From Celeribacter baekdonensis B30 (GTDB lineage: Bacteria > Pseudomonadota > Alphaproteobacteria > Rhodobacterales > Rhodobacteraceae): a stretch of 64,000 bases of DNA. The stretch spans positions 372,001 through 436,000 of the forward strand of contig NZ_AMRK01000002.1 in the NCBI RefSeq assembly GCF_000299875.1, in the 5' to 3' direction. The translations under genes were made by a program, and so were the position numbers. How positions within the stretch are numbered: position 1 is the stretch's first letter; each line of letters opens with the position of its first letter. Positions 1-9,630 of the stretch are shown in pieces. The notes below the pieces were generated by a model, which had not been told where the DNA came from, made no database searches, and worked only from the letters and a program-made list of their open reading frames with translations.

Positions 1-65
1 TCTATACGCTCAACCGCCCGACCCTGACCAAGGCCGTTTGCGCCAATTTGGGCGTGAACGGTTAA
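1..65 (+). CDS. C-terminal end of an unidentified protein (partial)
   Basis: An open frame enters from the left edge and stops with TAA at 63-65; the visible tail reads YTLNRPTLTKAVCANLGVNG. It ends head-on against the DUF2235 gene, and the two stop codons overlap by a few bases. The fragment is too short to assign to a family, and the frame could be open by chance. The convergent arrangement is the main reason to list it. Confidence 0.3.
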   Translation, partial: YTLNRPTLTKAVCANLGVNG

Positions 66-1096
66 GCGCGAATCGACGGGTGCAGGACCTCTGACGGGTC
101 CTGTTTCACCATGCGTTTTTGCCTGAGCCAAAAGAATTTGCCCCAGCCCCGGTTCATGCCCACGGACGGCCCATGCGGGTCCGCCAGATAGCGCATCCGC
201 CAGTCTTTCGGCAACTCCAGCCCCGCCGCCTCGGCCTTGTCCAACATCCAAACCAAGGTGCTGTTCGACAGTCTGCGCTCCGGGTTGTTACCGGAAAGCT
301 GCCCGCCGATGTCACCATGCGTGCCACGAAACCACATTTGCCGCAGTACTTGCCCCTTGGCCTCCGGGTTGGTTTCAAACAACACAGGCGCATAGGCGCG
401 GCGGCGTTCGTGATAGGCCAGCGCGTGATAGACATGTTTGACGCAGCCTGCCGGCATTTGGGTGTGGAATTCGTGAAACACTGAGGAATAGCGCCAAACA
501 AGCGGCATATGCAGGCCCACCGCCGCTACCGTATCCCAGACCCCGAGAAAGGCAATCTCGATAGGCTCGTGGCAATGCGCCTTGGTAAACTCCTGCGCCG
601 CGCGCGTGTGCGGCGCGGTTTGATAATGGCGATAGGCGGTGCGGATGTTGCGCTCTGTGGCCTGATCGGCACGCAGCAATCCGAGCATATCAATCAACCC
701 GGACAGCGAGCGCACCGCATAGGCGCCACGCGAATAGCCAAACAGAAAAATCCGATCTCCGGGGCGATAGCGCGACGCCAAAGCGCCATACACGCGCCGG
801 ATCTGTTGATTGATGCCGCGCCCTTCGATCACGCCCATCGTGTCGCGCCAATTGCGCCATTGAATACCCGCCTCATAGCGCACCAACATATTCGCGCCCT
901 GCGCCGCCTCCGAACACAACCGATAGGTCAGCCCGGCGTTGGTCTCAAATCCCGGCTCCAGGGACGACAGCGTTCCGTCCATGATGATCACATGGGTGAT
1001 CGGACCACGGCCATGCACGCCACCCGAAGTCCGCACCTTTTGGCGGAACTTGAACAATAGGCCTAAGTTGCCAAAAATCCCTTTGCGCTCTGACAC
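62..1096 (-). CDS. DUF2235 alpha/beta-hydrolase-like protein
   Basis: A 344-residue protein of the DUF2235 family, alpha/beta-hydrolase-fold proteins that include phospholipase-type type VI secretion effectors. The N-terminal strand ends in a D-G-T motif near residue 40. The nucleophile elbow GYSRG lies at about 120-124, followed by AYAVRSL, which is characteristic of the family. A late FRGTHGDIGG stretch could supply the catalytic histidine. The start is GTG, with a GAGGA ribosome site six bases upstream. No secretion neighbours (VgrG, PAAR, Hcp) or immunity gene are visible, so a housekeeping lipase or esterase is as likely as an effector. The substrate is unknown. Confidence 0.8.
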   Translation of the reverse strand: MSERKGIFGNLGLLFKFRQKVRTSGGVHGRGPITHVIIMDGTLSSLEPGFETNAGLTYRLCSEAAQGANMLVRYEAGIQWRNWRDTMGVIEGRGINQQIRRVYGALASRYRPGDRIFLFGYSRGAYAVRSLSGLIDMLGLLRADQATERNIRTAYRHYQTAPHTRAAQEFTKAHCHEPIEIAFLGVWDTVAAVGLHMPLVWRYSSVFHEFHTQMPAGCVKHVYHALAYHERRRAYAPVLFETNPEAKGQVLRQMWFRGTHGDIGGQLSGNNPERRLSNSTLVWMLDKAEAAGLELPKDWRMRYLADPHGPSVGMNRGWGKFFWLRQKRMVKQDPSEVLHPSIRA

Positions 1097-1107
1097 TTGG
1101 TCCTCAC

Positions 1108-1146
1108 AAAATTACCCCGCCCCTTATAGATAGCGGCGGGGCGGGG
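1108..1146 (-). terminator. Rho-independent terminator after the decarboxylase gene
   Basis: A perfect 9-bp stem, CCCCGCCCC (1115-1123) with GGGGCGGGG (1138-1146), encloses a 14-nt loop. Read on the minus strand it is followed by TAATTTTG. It lies just downstream of the decarboxylase stop and upstream of the DUF2235 start. Confidence 0.65.
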
Positions 1147-1181
1147 TGTGTAAAGAACCGTTTGAGACGTGGGCCGCCGGT

Positions 1182-2324
1182 TCAGCGGTGGGTTTGGACG
1201 GTTTCCAAAGTGATCTGACCAAAGCCATTGAATTTGGTCGCTGTCGCCACCGAATAGGCCCCCATGCCGTAAAACATCACATGGTCCTCTTCTTCCATAT
1301 CTGCCGGAAAGGCCAAGTCAGACGGCAGTTTGTCGAGGCTGTCGCAGGTCGGACCAAACACCGTGCGCATGACCGATGTACCTGTCCGCGGAGTGGCAAA
1401 GGGGCCAAACACGCCGATGCGGTCGATCACGCCGACCAAGTGCAACTCGGACAGTGCGCCATACACGCCATCGTTGAGAAACACATGCGCGTCATCGCGG
1501 ATCGCTTTCACCCGTGTCGCCAAACTGTAGCTTTCGGCCACAAGCCCCCGACCCGGTTCGCACACAAGTTTGGGGGCGTCGGGGCCAAAGGCCTCTTTGG
1601 TCACGCGCGCGATGAGATCAAAAGTGGCTTCCAACTGTGGCATCACCTCGTTCAAGCGATGCGACGGGAAACCGCCGCCAACGTTCAAACGGGCAATTTT
1701 CACCCCTGCGGCCTTGGCAATATCAGCCGCCGCGCGGATGTAGCTGTCCCAGGCGCGCGGGTCGGTGCATTGTGTGCCCGGGTGGAAGGTCAGCGAGGGG
1801 GTAAAGCCAAGCTGTTCCGTCAAGGTGAGCAAATCGACCGCCTTCTCAACACTAGCACCGAATTTCGCGCCAAAATTATAGGCCGCCCCTTCGACCGGCA
1901 AGGTGAAGCGCACCGAAATTTCAACGCCGTTGGCGGGCACAAGCTCGCCGAGTTTGACCAGTTCGGAATGGCTGTCGACGGAATAGGAGGCCACGCCCAT
2001 CGCCACCGCATGGCGGATTTCAGAGCGCGATCGCACCGGGTTGTTGTAATGCAAATGCGCCCCAGGCGCGATACGCGCGATGGTGTCCATTTCGACGGGC
2101 GAGGCCACATCAAAGCCTTTGACGCCTGCGGCGACCAAATTGGCCAACACGGTTTCATCCGGGTTGGATTTGACCGCATAGGTCACAAGCCCTGGAAATC
2201 CTTTGATAAACCGGCGCGCGGTCGCCTGCAGGATGGCGGGGGAGAAAAACAACACCGGATGGTCCGGGCTGTGATGACGCAGATATTCGGTGGGCGTGGC
2301 CCAGATGGTTTTTGAGAGCCCCAT
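1182..2324 (-). CDS. PLP-dependent ornithine/lysine-type decarboxylase (fold III)
   Basis: A 380-residue alanine-racemase-fold decarboxylase of the ornithine/diaminopimelate group, expected to decarboxylate ornithine (and perhaps lysine) in polyamine synthesis. The PLP lysine is in YAVKSN near residue 52. The glycine-rich phosphate loop is GGGFPSH, and CEPGRGLVAES carries the cofactor-binding glutamate. FGPTCDSLD holds the cysteine that completes the partner active site in the dimer. The start at 2324 is chosen because AAAGGACAG lies just upstream and the homologous region begins there; the frame stays open 95 codons further upstream without family similarity. It is divergent from an Lrp/AsnC gene, with a perfect inverted repeat between the two. 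Confidence 0.88.
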   Translation of the reverse strand: MGLSKTIWATPTEYLRHHSPDHPVLFFSPAILQATARRFIKGFPGLVTYAVKSNPDETVLANLVAAGVKGFDVASPVEMDTIARIAPGAHLHYNNPVRSRSEIRHAVAMGVASYSVDSHSELVKLGELVPANGVEISVRFTLPVEGAAYNFGAKFGASVEKAVDLLTLTEQLGFTPSLTFHPGTQCTDPRAWDSYIRAAADIAKAAGVKIARLNVGGGFPSHRLNEVMPQLEATFDLIARVTKEAFGPDAPKLVCEPGRGLVAESYSLATRVKAIRDDAHVFLNDGVYGALSELHLVGVIDRIGVFGPFATPRTGTSVMRTVFGPTCDSLDKLPSDLAFPADMEEEDHVMFYGMGAYSVATATKFNGFGQITLETVQTHR

Positions 2325-2625
2325 TGGTCTGTCCTTTACCAATAGAGCGCAGCCACTCTCTTGCCCGGGATGTCCGGTTGGGATCGCACTTACGCGGTTT
2401 CCAAACCAGGCCAGGTACAGGATTTGGGGACGCTTGGCCTCCCGTTTCTGCCCTTGTTCCTGAAACTCAGTGGCCGTTATATGCATGTTGATTTGTTCGA
2501 TAGAAAGAATAAAAACGTGCATAACTCCGGTCAATTTAACGATATGATCGGTTAAATTGACACTACGCATTGCGTGAAATGCCAGCACGGCGCAAAGGGC
2601 GCGCGCCATCGCAAAGGAGGTCGGC
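2325..2625. promoter_or_regulatory. Divergent intergenic region between decarboxylase and Lrp/AsnC gene
   Basis: These 301 bases hold the promoters of both divergent genes. The clearest element is the inverted repeat at 2530-2561, described separately. The central part is AT-rich compared with the flanking genes, as expected for a control region. No convincing -35/-10 pair could be fixed by eye. Confidence 0.6.
2530..2561. promoter_or_regulatory. Candidate Lrp/AsnC operator: perfect 11-bp inverted repeat
   Basis: GTCAATTTAAC at 2530-2540 and its exact reverse complement GTTAAATTGAC at 2551-2561 are separated by 10 bases, placing the half-site centres about two helical turns apart. It lies 65 bases upstream of the Lrp/AsnC start and about 205 bases upstream of the decarboxylase start. 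Lrp/AsnC proteins commonly bind such sites in their own divergent promoters, so autoregulation plus control of the decarboxylase is the natural inference. Confidence 0.6.
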
Positions 2626-3057
2626 TTGGACGATCTGGATCAAAAGATATTGATGGCGCTGGCCGCCGATTCCTCAACCTCGGTGTCGCGGCTGGCCCGG
2701 CGGTTCAAAGTCGCCCGGTCCACCGTGCAAGCCCGGCTGGAACGTATGGAAACCAACGGCACGATCGCGGGCTACACGATCAAACTGGGGGATGTCGCGC
2801 TCTCACGGCGGATCAAAGCCACTGTGTTGATTCAGGTCGCGCCGCGCACATCTGCAGGCATCGTGATCAAACTCAAGGCCATTCCAGAGGTGGAAATGGT
2901 CGCAACCTCCACCGGGCGTATTGATTTGATTGCCCAAATCGCCTGCGACAGCACCGAAGACATTGACGCAACTCTGGATCAGATCAACGCGATCACCGGA
3001 GTGCAAGACATTGAGAGCCTGATCCATCTCTCGACCAAATTCGACCGATCCATCTGA
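2626..3057 (+). CDS. Lrp/AsnC family transcriptional regulator
   Basis: A 143-residue regulator of standard Lrp/AsnC size. The N-terminal winged helix-turn-helix spans about residues 4-60 (DDLDQKILMALAADSSTSVS, then the recognition helix around ARSTVQARLERM). The C-terminal RAM/ligand-binding ferredoxin-like domain runs from about 65 to 140. The start is TTG, fixed by a strong AAAGGAGG at 2613-2620. Divergence from the ornithine/lysine decarboxylase suggests it senses an amino acid of that pathway. The ligand itself cannot be read from sequence. Confidence 0.9.
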   Translation: MDDLDQKILMALAADSSTSVSRLARRFKVARSTVQARLERMETNGTIAGYTIKLGDVALSRRIKATVLIQVAPRTSAGIVIKLKAIPEVEMVATSTGRIDLIAQIACDSTEDIDATLDQINAITGVQDIESLIHLSTKFDRSI

Positions 3058-3073
3058 GTTCGGGCGCATCGCA

Positions 3074-4219
3074 TTATCGGGCTGGAGGGGACCCCACAAG
3101 AGCCGCACCACGCCGATGCGCACCATCTTCGCGCCCGCCGTAAGCGACATCTTCGATCATCTTGATTGATGCAATTACAGATCGCGCGGGGTCCAAAAGT
3201 TGATTGACCGTGCCCGCAATATAGACCCCTGCCTCCGGCGCATAAAGGCAGATGGTGCCGCCCAACCCCATATGGCCCAAACTGCGCGGTGCCGATTTGA
3301 AAAACCGCGATGGCGGTGCATTCAACCGATGCGGCAGTGACATCCACCACGGCACTTTGATTTGCATCAGGCCGACCCCGTACTCCGTGGGAAAATACAT
3401 CGGTCGCCAATGATAGAGTCGCGGTAAAATACGTTTGTCGAATAAATAGCCTTCGAAAAAACCACGGATAAAAATCAACGCCTCACGCGAGGTGGTGACA
3501 ATACCACCATCCGCCTGAAACGAGGCCATGGTGCGCGGCACCCGCACTTCGCGGTCCTTCGACATAAAATTGATCGGACGCGTATCAGACGGATCGCAAT
3601 ACAGATAGGTGGAGGTCAGGCCCAAACGGTCAATCACCCGACGCCGCAGCACCTCGCCAAAATTTTCGCCCTCAATGGCCTCAATAACCCGCCCAAGCAT
3701 GTGAAAATTCGTGTCGGTATACAGCGCCTTGCGGCTTTGTCCGGGCACGGCAACAGCGCCGTGCGACCGGCTCCGCTGCACCACCTCATCGAAACTCCAT
3801 GCCGTGTCCACCCCGGCACCAATGGCATGTTTGAGCGTACGCGCCTGATATTTATAGAGGAAGAAATCGCCGAACCCCGAGGTGTGCGACATCAAATGAC
3901 GGATGGTCACCCGATCCGTATAATCCACCCCTTCTCTGACCAACAATTCCTCATATTGCTTATCGTGGCCCAGATAGGTCAAAAACGGATCGTCCAACCC
4001 GATTTTGCCCTCTTCGATCAACTGGAGGAGAATGGACGTGGTGTAAAGTTTGGTCGTCCCGGTCGCGAAATAGGGCGTGCGACTGTCCAGCGCGCCTGAG
4101 CCCACATGGTACTCCCGCCCGGTGCTCCGATCATAGAGAGACATCGCGACACCGTTGTGCCACGACGTCCGCGTTAACCGATCTGCAATGATTTGAAGAC
4201 GCTTCGGGGCTCGCCCCAT
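3074..4219 (-). CDS. Beta-lactamase-fold (class C-like) protein lacking the catalytic serine
   Basis: A 381-residue protein with the beta-lactamase/transpeptidase fold of the EstB/AmpC-like serine hydrolases. The usual S-x-x-K motif reads G-T-T-K at residues 54-57: the lysine (K57) is kept, but the serine position is glycine, encoded GGG at 4058-4060. The second motif tyrosine is present in YTDTN (Y167), and the late GHMGLGG stretch matches the third motif region. No signal peptide is evident, suggesting a cytoplasmic location. AGGAGAAG precedes the ATG. It converges on the Lrp/AsnC gene with a 16-base gap. The family assignment is firm; hydrolytic activity is doubtful. Confidence 0.82.
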   Translation of the reverse strand: MGRAPKRLQIIADRLTRTSWHNGVAMSLYDRSTGREYHVGSGALDSRTPYFATGTTKLYTTSILLQLIEEGKIGLDDPFLTYLGHDKQYEELLVREGVDYTDRVTIRHLMSHTSGFGDFFLYKYQARTLKHAIGAGVDTAWSFDEVVQRSRSHGAVAVPGQSRKALYTDTNFHMLGRVIEAIEGENFGEVLRRRVIDRLGLTSTYLYCDPSDTRPINFMSKDREVRVPRTMASFQADGGIVTTSREALIFIRGFFEGYLFDKRILPRLYHWRPMYFPTEYGVGLMQIKVPWWMSLPHRLNAPPSRFFKSAPRSLGHMGLGGTICLYAPEAGVYIAGTVNQLLDPARSVIASIKMIEDVAYGGREDGAHRRGAALVGSPPAR

Positions 4220-4399
4220 GGTTCTTCTCCTTTCGGGTTCCGCCCTACTGAATGCACAAGAAGCCTTAACAGCAGGTCAATACGCCCGCTTTCGAGTGAA
4301 AATGAACGGGGTTTCTCCCTTTTCCTCGCGCCCCCCGCGCGGTAAACAACGGCAAAGCGAAGTCGGGGACTGCGCGAAAAGGAACTGGGCGAAGAAAAC

Positions 4400-7300
4400 A
4401 TGGCAATGGAAAAGACATTTGACGCGCGTGACGCAGAAGCGCGGATTTACGAGGCCTGGGACAAGGCCGGAGCATTCAAAGCCGGGGCCAATAAGTCCCG
4501 CGACGAGACCTTCACCATTATGATCCCGCCGCCCAACGTGACGGGCGCGTTGCATGTGGGCCATGCCTTTAACAACACCATCCAAGACATCTTGATCCGT
4601 TGGCACCGGATGCGGGGCTTTGACACGCTCTGGCAACCCGGCCAAGACCACGCGGGCATTGCGACCCAGTTGATGGTGGAAAAAGAACTGGCGAAATCCG
4701 GTAAAAAACGCACGGATTTCACCCGCCCCGAGTTTTTGGAAAAGGTCTGGGAGTGGAAGGGCCAATATGGCGCGACCATCATCAACCAACTCAAACGTCT
4801 GGGCTCGACCTGTGACTGGTCGCGCAACGCCTTTACCATGTCCGGCGCGCCCGGCGCCCCCGCAGGCGAAGAGGGCAATTTCCATGACGCCGTGATCAAA
4901 GTCTTTGTCGACATGTACGACAAAGGCCTGATTTATCGTGGCAAACGCCTGGTCAACTGGGACCCACATTTTGAAACCGCGATTTCCGACCTCGAAGTCG
5001 AGAACGTTGAAACGCCGGGCCATATGTGGCATTTCAAATACCCGCTGGCAGGCGGCGAGACCTACACCTATGTCGAAAAAGACGAGGACGGCACCGTCAC
5101 TTTCACCGAGGAACGCGATTACATTTCCATCGCCACCACCCGGCCCGAAACCATGCTGGGCGATGGCGCGGTTGCCGTTCACCCGGATGACGCGCGCTAT
5201 GCGCCGATTGTGGGCAAGCTTTGCGAAATTCCGGTCGGACCGAAAGAACACCGCCGCCTGATTCCGATCATCACCGACGACTACCCGGATATGAACTTCG
5301 GCTCGGGCGCTGTGAAAATCACCGGCGCGCATGATTTCAACGACTACCAAGTCGCCAAACGCGGCGGCTTGCCGATGTACCGGTTGATGGACACCCGTGG
5401 CGCAATGCGCGACGATGGCCTGTCTTACACGGACAGCGCGCTTTTGGCGGCGGAGATTTTGGCCGGCAAAACGTTCACCGAGGCCGAAGTGGATGCCGTC
5501 AACCTTGTGCCCGATCACCTGCGCGGATTGGACCGGTTCGAGGCGCGCAAAGCCGTGGTCGCCGAGATCAACGCCGAAGGCCTCGCCGTGATGACCCGTG
5601 TCACGCGCAAAGTCAAAGACGACGAAGGTGTGGAGTCCGAGATCACTGAGACTGTGCCCTACGTCGAAGACAAACCGATCATGCAGCCCTTTGGCGACCG
5701 CTCCAAAGTCGTCATCGAGCCGATGCTGACCGATCAATGGTATGTCGACGCCGAAAAAATCGTTGGCCCAGCCTTGGATGCGGTGCGCGATGGGCGCACC
5801 AAAATCATGCCCGAGTCCGGTGAGAAAGTGTATTTCCACTGGCTTGAAAACATCGAACCCTGGTGCATTTCGCGTCAGCTCTGGTGGGGGCATCAGATCC
5901 CGGTGTGGTACGGTTTGGACCTCTCCGCGCCGAATTTCAAAGACGATGAGGGCGATGGTGCCTTGGACGAGGTGGAATTGTTCCGCCTGTTGACCGAAGG
6001 CGGCATGTTGCATCTTGGTGATGTGCATCACTGCGCCGCCGAATTTGACGGCGTGATCGCCGCGTTTGAGGGCGAATTGGCCGATGTGCCGACCCCCATC
6101 AACCATGCGCGGATCGTCGAAGTCGACAGCCGCCAAGCCGCGATCGAAGCCTTCGCCGAAAGCCTCGCCGCCTATAATGTCAGTCAAGATCCGACCAAAC
6201 TGGTCTACCCGGTCTGGCGCGACCCCGATGTGCTCGACACTTGGTTCTCATCGGGCCTTTGGCCAATTGGGACGCTGGGCTGGCCCGAGTGGGATGAGAG
6301 CACGTCGAAATATTTCCCGACCGATGTTTTGGTCACTGGCCAAGACATCCTGTTCTTCTGGGTCGCCCGGATGATGATGATGCAACTCGCCGTGGTCGAC
6401 GAAGTGCCGTTCCACACCATCTACCTGCACCAACTCGTCCGTGACGAGAAGGGCAAGAAGATGTCAAAAACCACTGGCAACGTCATCGACCCGCTTGAGA
6501 TCATTGATGAATACGGTGCCGATGCGCTGCGGTTCACCAATGCCTCAATGGCCTCCATCGGCGGCGTGTTGAAACTCTCGGTGGATCGGATCAAAGGCTA
6601 CCGCAACTTCGGCACCAAGATCTGGAACGCCGCGCGCTTTGCAGAGATGAACGAGGTGTTCGAAAACTACGACCCTGCCGTGATCCCGACACCCTCTGCG
6701 ACCGTGAACAAATGGATCATCGGCGAGACCGCGAAAGTCCTCAAAGAGGTCGATACTGCCTTTGCGGAATACCGGTTCAACGATGGGGCCAACGCGCTCT
6801 ATGCCTTTGTCTGGGGCAAATTCTGTGACTGGTATGTCGAATTGGCGAAACCGCTGTTCTACGATGGCGACGCCGCCACCTTGGCCGAAACCCGCCAAAC
6901 CATGGGTTGGGTCTTGGATCAGGCCCTGACCATGCTGCACCCGATCATGCCGTTCATCACCGAAGAGCTGTGGGGCACAGTCAAACCGGGGCGCAGATTG
7001 TTGGCGATCTCCGATTGGCCGGAACTGTCGCTTGATCTGGTCGATGCCGAGGCCGACCGCGAGTTGAACTGGGTGATTGATCTGATCGAAACGATCCGCT
7101 CCTCGCGCGCCGAAGTGCATGTGCCTGCGGGGCTTAAAATCCCGATGATTCAGGTCGAGTTGGACGAGGCGGGCAAAACCGCTTGGGCCAACAACGAGGC
7201 GTTGATCATGAAACTCGCGCGTCTTGACAGCCTGACCCCCGGCCCGATGCCGAAGGGCGCGATCACCATCACGGTTGGCGGCGGCACATTCGCCCTGCCG

Positions 7301-7525
7301 CTCGAAGGGGTGATCGACATTGCCGAGGAAAAAGCCCGGCTTGAAAAGGTCTTGGGCAAGCTGTCCAAAGAGCTTGGCGGTCTGCGCGGACGGTTGAAAA
7401 ACCCGAACTTCGTCGCCTCCGCCCCCGAAGAGGTCGTGGCCGAGGCACAAGAGAATCTGGCCGCGCGCGAAGAGGAAGAGGGCAAGATCAAAGCCGCTCT
7501 CGCCCGCCTCGCTGAAATCGGTTAA
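4400..7525 (+). CDS. valS: Valine--tRNA ligase
   Basis: A 1041-residue class I aminoacyl-tRNA synthetase that charges tRNA-Val. The HIGH-type motif is HVGH at about residues 52-55, after PPPNVTGAL, the signature of valyl enzymes. The KMSKS-type motif reads KMSKT near residue 688. Between them lies the editing domain with [10 protein letters not shown]. The end is the heptad-rich coiled coil typical of ValRS (the [19 protein letters not shown] region). Length is normal for an alphaproteobacterial enzyme, which is longer than that of E. coli. The ribosome site before ATG 4400 is weak (GAAGAA). A terminator follows the stop codon. Confidence 0.97.
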   Translation: MAMEKTFDARDAEARIYEAWDKAGAFKAGANKSRDETFTIMIPPPNVTGALHVGHAFNNTIQDILIRWHRMRGFDTLWQPGQDHAGIATQLMVEKELAKSGKKRTDFTRPEFLEKVWEWKGQYGATIINQLKRLGSTCDWSRNAFTMSGAPGAPAGEEGNFHDAVIKVFVDMYDKGLIYRGKRLVNWDPHFETAISDLEVENVETPGHMWHFKYPLAGGETYTYVEKDEDGTVTFTEERDYISIATTRPETMLGDGAVAVHPDDARYAPIVGKLCEIPVGPKEHRRLIPIITDDYPDMNFGSGAVKITGAHDFNDYQVAKRGGLPMYRLMDTRGAMRDDGLSYTDSALLAAEILAGKTFTEAEVDAVNLVPDHLRGLDRFEARKAVVAEINAEGLAVMTRVTRKVKDDEGVESEITETVPYVEDKPIMQPFGDRSKVVIEPMLTDQWYVDAEKIVGPALDAVRDGRTKIMPESGEKVYFHWLENIEPWCISRQLWWGHQIPVWYGLDLSAPNFKDDEGDGALDEVELFRLLTEGGMLHLGDVHHCAAEFDGVIAAFEGELADVPTPINHARIVEVDSRQAAIEAFAESLAAYNVSQDPTKLVYPVWRDPDVLDTWFSSGLWPIGTLGWPEWDESTSKYFPTDVLVTGQDILFFWVARMMMMQLAVVDEVPFHTIYLHQLVRDEKGKKMSKTTGNVIDPLEIIDEYGADALRFTNASMASIGGVLKLSVDRIKGYRNFGTKIWNAARFAEMNEVFENYDPAVIPTPSATVNKWIIGETAKVLKEVDTAFAEYRFNDGANALYAFVWGKFCDWYVELAKPLFYDGDAATLAETRQTMGWVLDQALTMLHPIMPFITEELWGTVKPGRRLLAISDWPELSLDLVDAEADRELNWVIDLIETIRSSRAEVHVPAGLKIPMIQVELDEAGKTAWANNEALIMKLARLDSLTPGPMPKGAITITVGGGTFALPLEGVIDIAEEKARLEKVLGKLSKELGGLRGRLKNPNFVASAPEEVVAEAQENLAAREEEEGKIKAALARLAEIG

Positions 7526-7540
7526 ACCTTTGACACCATT

Positions 7541-7575
7541 AAAAAAGGCCCGTCATCTGGCGGGCCTTTGTTTTG
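7541..7575 (+). terminator. Rho-independent terminator after valS
   Basis: AAAGGCCCG (7544-7552) pairs perfectly with CGGGCCTTT (7561-7569) around an 8-nt loop, followed by GTTTTG. A-rich sequence on the left arm means it could also act for the convergent enoyl-CoA hydratase gene. Confidence 0.75.
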
Positions 7576-7598
7576 AGTATTTGGGCTGCAATGAAGGC

Positions 7599-8396
7599 TT
7601 ATTCGTATTTGGCCGCGCGCTTTTGCATCTGCGCCATGACGCTTTCCATTTGATCCTTGGTGCCAATCAAGGCGCGCTGTTCGCGGCTTTCTTCCATCAA
7701 GATATGCGCGCGCGGATTTGGGCTTTCGGCCACATCAATCAACCGCTTGGCGGCCTGAATGGCTGAGGGGCTTTTGCCCGCGATCATCGTGGCAATCTCA
7801 AGCGCGCGGGCGTGGGCGTCTTCGGCAATGTGGGTGACAAGGCCGTAGGCCAAGGCGCGGTCCGCCAGGACGACCTCATGGGTATAGGTCAAAAGCCGCA
7901 ACACATCCGAGCGCAGCACCCGCGGGAACAGAACCATCCCACCCATATCGGGCACCAACCCCCATTTCATCTCCATGACCGACAGCTGCGCGTCAAAGGC
8001 GGCAATGCGAATATCGGCGGCGATCGCCAATTGCAGACCCGCACCAAAACAGGGGCCATGGAGGGCGGCAATCACCGGGATCGGTAGGTCATAAAGCGCC
8101 AGAGAAAAGGCCTGAAACGCGTTGCCATCGCCATGGGTGCGCCGCATCACCAGATCGTCCAAATCCTCTGACATGAAGCGTTGGAAATTTGAGGTATCAA
8201 GCCCGGCACAAAATGCCTTGCCCGCCCCCGAGAGCAGTACCACACGCGCATCCGAACCCGCGATTTCGGTCACCGCGGACAAAAGATCGGTGACCAAAGC
8301 CTCTGACACTGCGTTCAATTTATCCGGGCGGTTGAGCGTCAGATGGGCAATGTGATCTTTGATCTCAAGCGTGACAGTCTTGGGGGTTGCGGGCAT
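7599..8396 (-). CDS. Enoyl-CoA hydratase/isomerase family protein
   Basis: A 265-residue crotonase-fold protein. The CoA/oxyanion-hole elements are present as AFCAGLD (near 60) and HGPCFGAGLQLAIAADIR (near 107-125). Acidic residues sit at the usual catalytic positions in VMEMKWGLVPDMGG. Such enzymes hydrate or isomerise enoyl-CoA in fatty or aromatic acid breakdown; the exact substrate is not evident. The start at 8396 is supported by GGAGGAG just upstream, although the frame is open further upstream. It converges on valS and is divergent from the aminotransferase at 8501. No other beta-oxidation genes are adjacent. Confidence 0.88.
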   Translation of the reverse strand: MPATPKTVTLEIKDHIAHLTLNRPDKLNAVSEALVTDLLSAVTEIAGSDARVVLLSGAGKAFCAGLDTSNFQRFMSEDLDDLVMRRTHGDGNAFQAFSLALYDLPIPVIAALHGPCFGAGLQLAIAADIRIAAFDAQLSVMEMKWGLVPDMGGMVLFPRVLRSDVLRLLTYTHEVVLADRALAYGLVTHIAEDAHARALEIATMIAGKSPSAIQAAKRLIDVAESPNPRAHILMEESREQRALIGTKDQMESVMAQMQKRAAKYE

Positions 8397-8500
8397 GGTG
8401 GCTCCTCCTGTTGCCACTACGCTATCAAGGAGATGGCATAAGGTCAGGTCTGACGTTGCGACGCTTGCGCAAGGCATCAAGTTGAGGCAGGAAAAGCGCC

Positions 8501-9625
8501 ATGACAGATATGACAGACCCACGCCAAACAGCGCTCGCCCAAACCCTGCCCGCCACCGTGCCCTTCGTGGCCCCGGAACGGATGGAGGAGCTGCGCGGCG
8601 CGCCGTTTGATGCCCGATTGGGCGCGAATGAATTGTCCTTTGGCCCCTCCCCGAAAGCGCTGGAGGCCATGGCGCAAAGCCTAAGCGGCGTGTGGACATA
8701 CGGTGAGCCGGAGAACCGCGATCTGCGTCTGGCGATAGCCGCGCGTCACGGCATCACGCCAGAAAGCGTCACCGTGGGCGAAGGCATCGACGGGCTTTTG
8801 GGCAATCTCGTGCGGCTTTATGTCGGACCCGGCGAAACAGTTGTGACCTCGGCGGGCTCCTATCCGACCTTCAATTACCATGTCGCGGGGTTTGGCGGCG
8901 CGTTGCATACGGTGCCCTATAAAAATGATCACGAAGACCCGGAGGCGTTGATTTCCAAGGCGCGCGAAGTGGGGGCCAAGCTCGTGTACTTGTCCAATCC
9001 AAACAATCCGATGGGATCGGTGCATTCGGCGCAAACTGTGCAAGACATGATAGAGGCGGTGCCCGAAGGATGTTTGATGATCCTGGACGAAGCCTATAGC
9101 GAATTTGCCCCCGAAAGCACCCGACCCGCGATTGATGTCACTGACCGCCGCGTTATTCGGTTTCGTACCTTTTCAAAGGCCTATGGCATGGCGGGCGCGC
9201 GGATTGGCTATGGCATTGCGCATCCGGTTGTGGCCACTGCTTTTGACAAAATTCGCAACCATTTTGGCGTCAATCGCATAGCGCAGGCCGGGGCTTTGGC
9301 GGCGTTTGAGGATCGGGATTACCTGTCTGAAACCCTTGGAAAGGTCGCGCTGGGTCGCGCTAAAATTATACAAATCGCGCAAGACAACGGTTTAACGTCC
9401 CTGCCCTCCGCCACCAATTTTGTCGCCGTCGATTGTGGCCAAGACGGGACCTTTGCCCGCGCGATTTTGACCGCTTTGGCGGCGCGTGGCGTGTTTGTGC
9501 GGATGCCGGGGATCGCGCCGCTGGACCGCTGCATCCGTATTTCGGTGGGCCGTCCAGAGGAGCTTGAGGTGTTGGCCGCGCGCCTGCCGCTGGCTTTGGC
9601 GGACGCACGCGCGGCTGTGGCCTAA
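8501..9625 (+). CDS. PLP-dependent class I/II aminotransferase, HisC-like
   Basis: A 374-residue fold-type I aminotransferase resembling histidinol-phosphate aminotransferase. NPNNPMG (substrate/PLP asparagine), LDEAYSEF (PLP aspartate) and TFSKAYGMAGARIGY (Schiff-base lysine near residue 225) are all present in family order. No histidine synthesis genes are nearby, so it may be a HisC paralogue acting on another amino acid, for example an aromatic one. ATG at 8501 follows a gap that holds both divergent starts. It ends 5 bases before the convergent class V aminotransferase. Confidence 0.87.
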   Translation: MTDMTDPRQTALAQTLPATVPFVAPERMEELRGAPFDARLGANELSFGPSPKALEAMAQSLSGVWTYGEPENRDLRLAIAARHGITPESVTVGEGIDGLLGNLVRLYVGPGETVVTSAGSYPTFNYHVAGFGGALHTVPYKNDHEDPEALISKAREVGAKLVYLSNPNNPMGSVHSAQTVQDMIEAVPEGCLMILDEAYSEFAPESTRPAIDVTDRRVIRFRTFSKAYGMAGARIGYGIAHPVVATAFDKIRNHFGVNRIAQAGALAAFEDRDYLSETLGKVALGRAKIIQIAQDNGLTSLPSATNFVAVDCGQDGTFARAILTALAARGVFVRMPGIAPLDRCIRISVGRPEELEVLAARLPLALADARAAVA

Positions 9626-9630
9626 GCGGG

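Noticed and set aside
2325-2609. 95-residue N-terminal extension of the decarboxylase
   Set aside because: It would cover the operator and lacks family similarity; a good ribosome site and the normal N-terminus are at 2324.
4277-6187. 636-codon open frame antisense to valS
   Set aside because: It is the shadow of valS in a high-GC genome; the translation is rich in His, Phe and Gly without domain character, and valS is certain.
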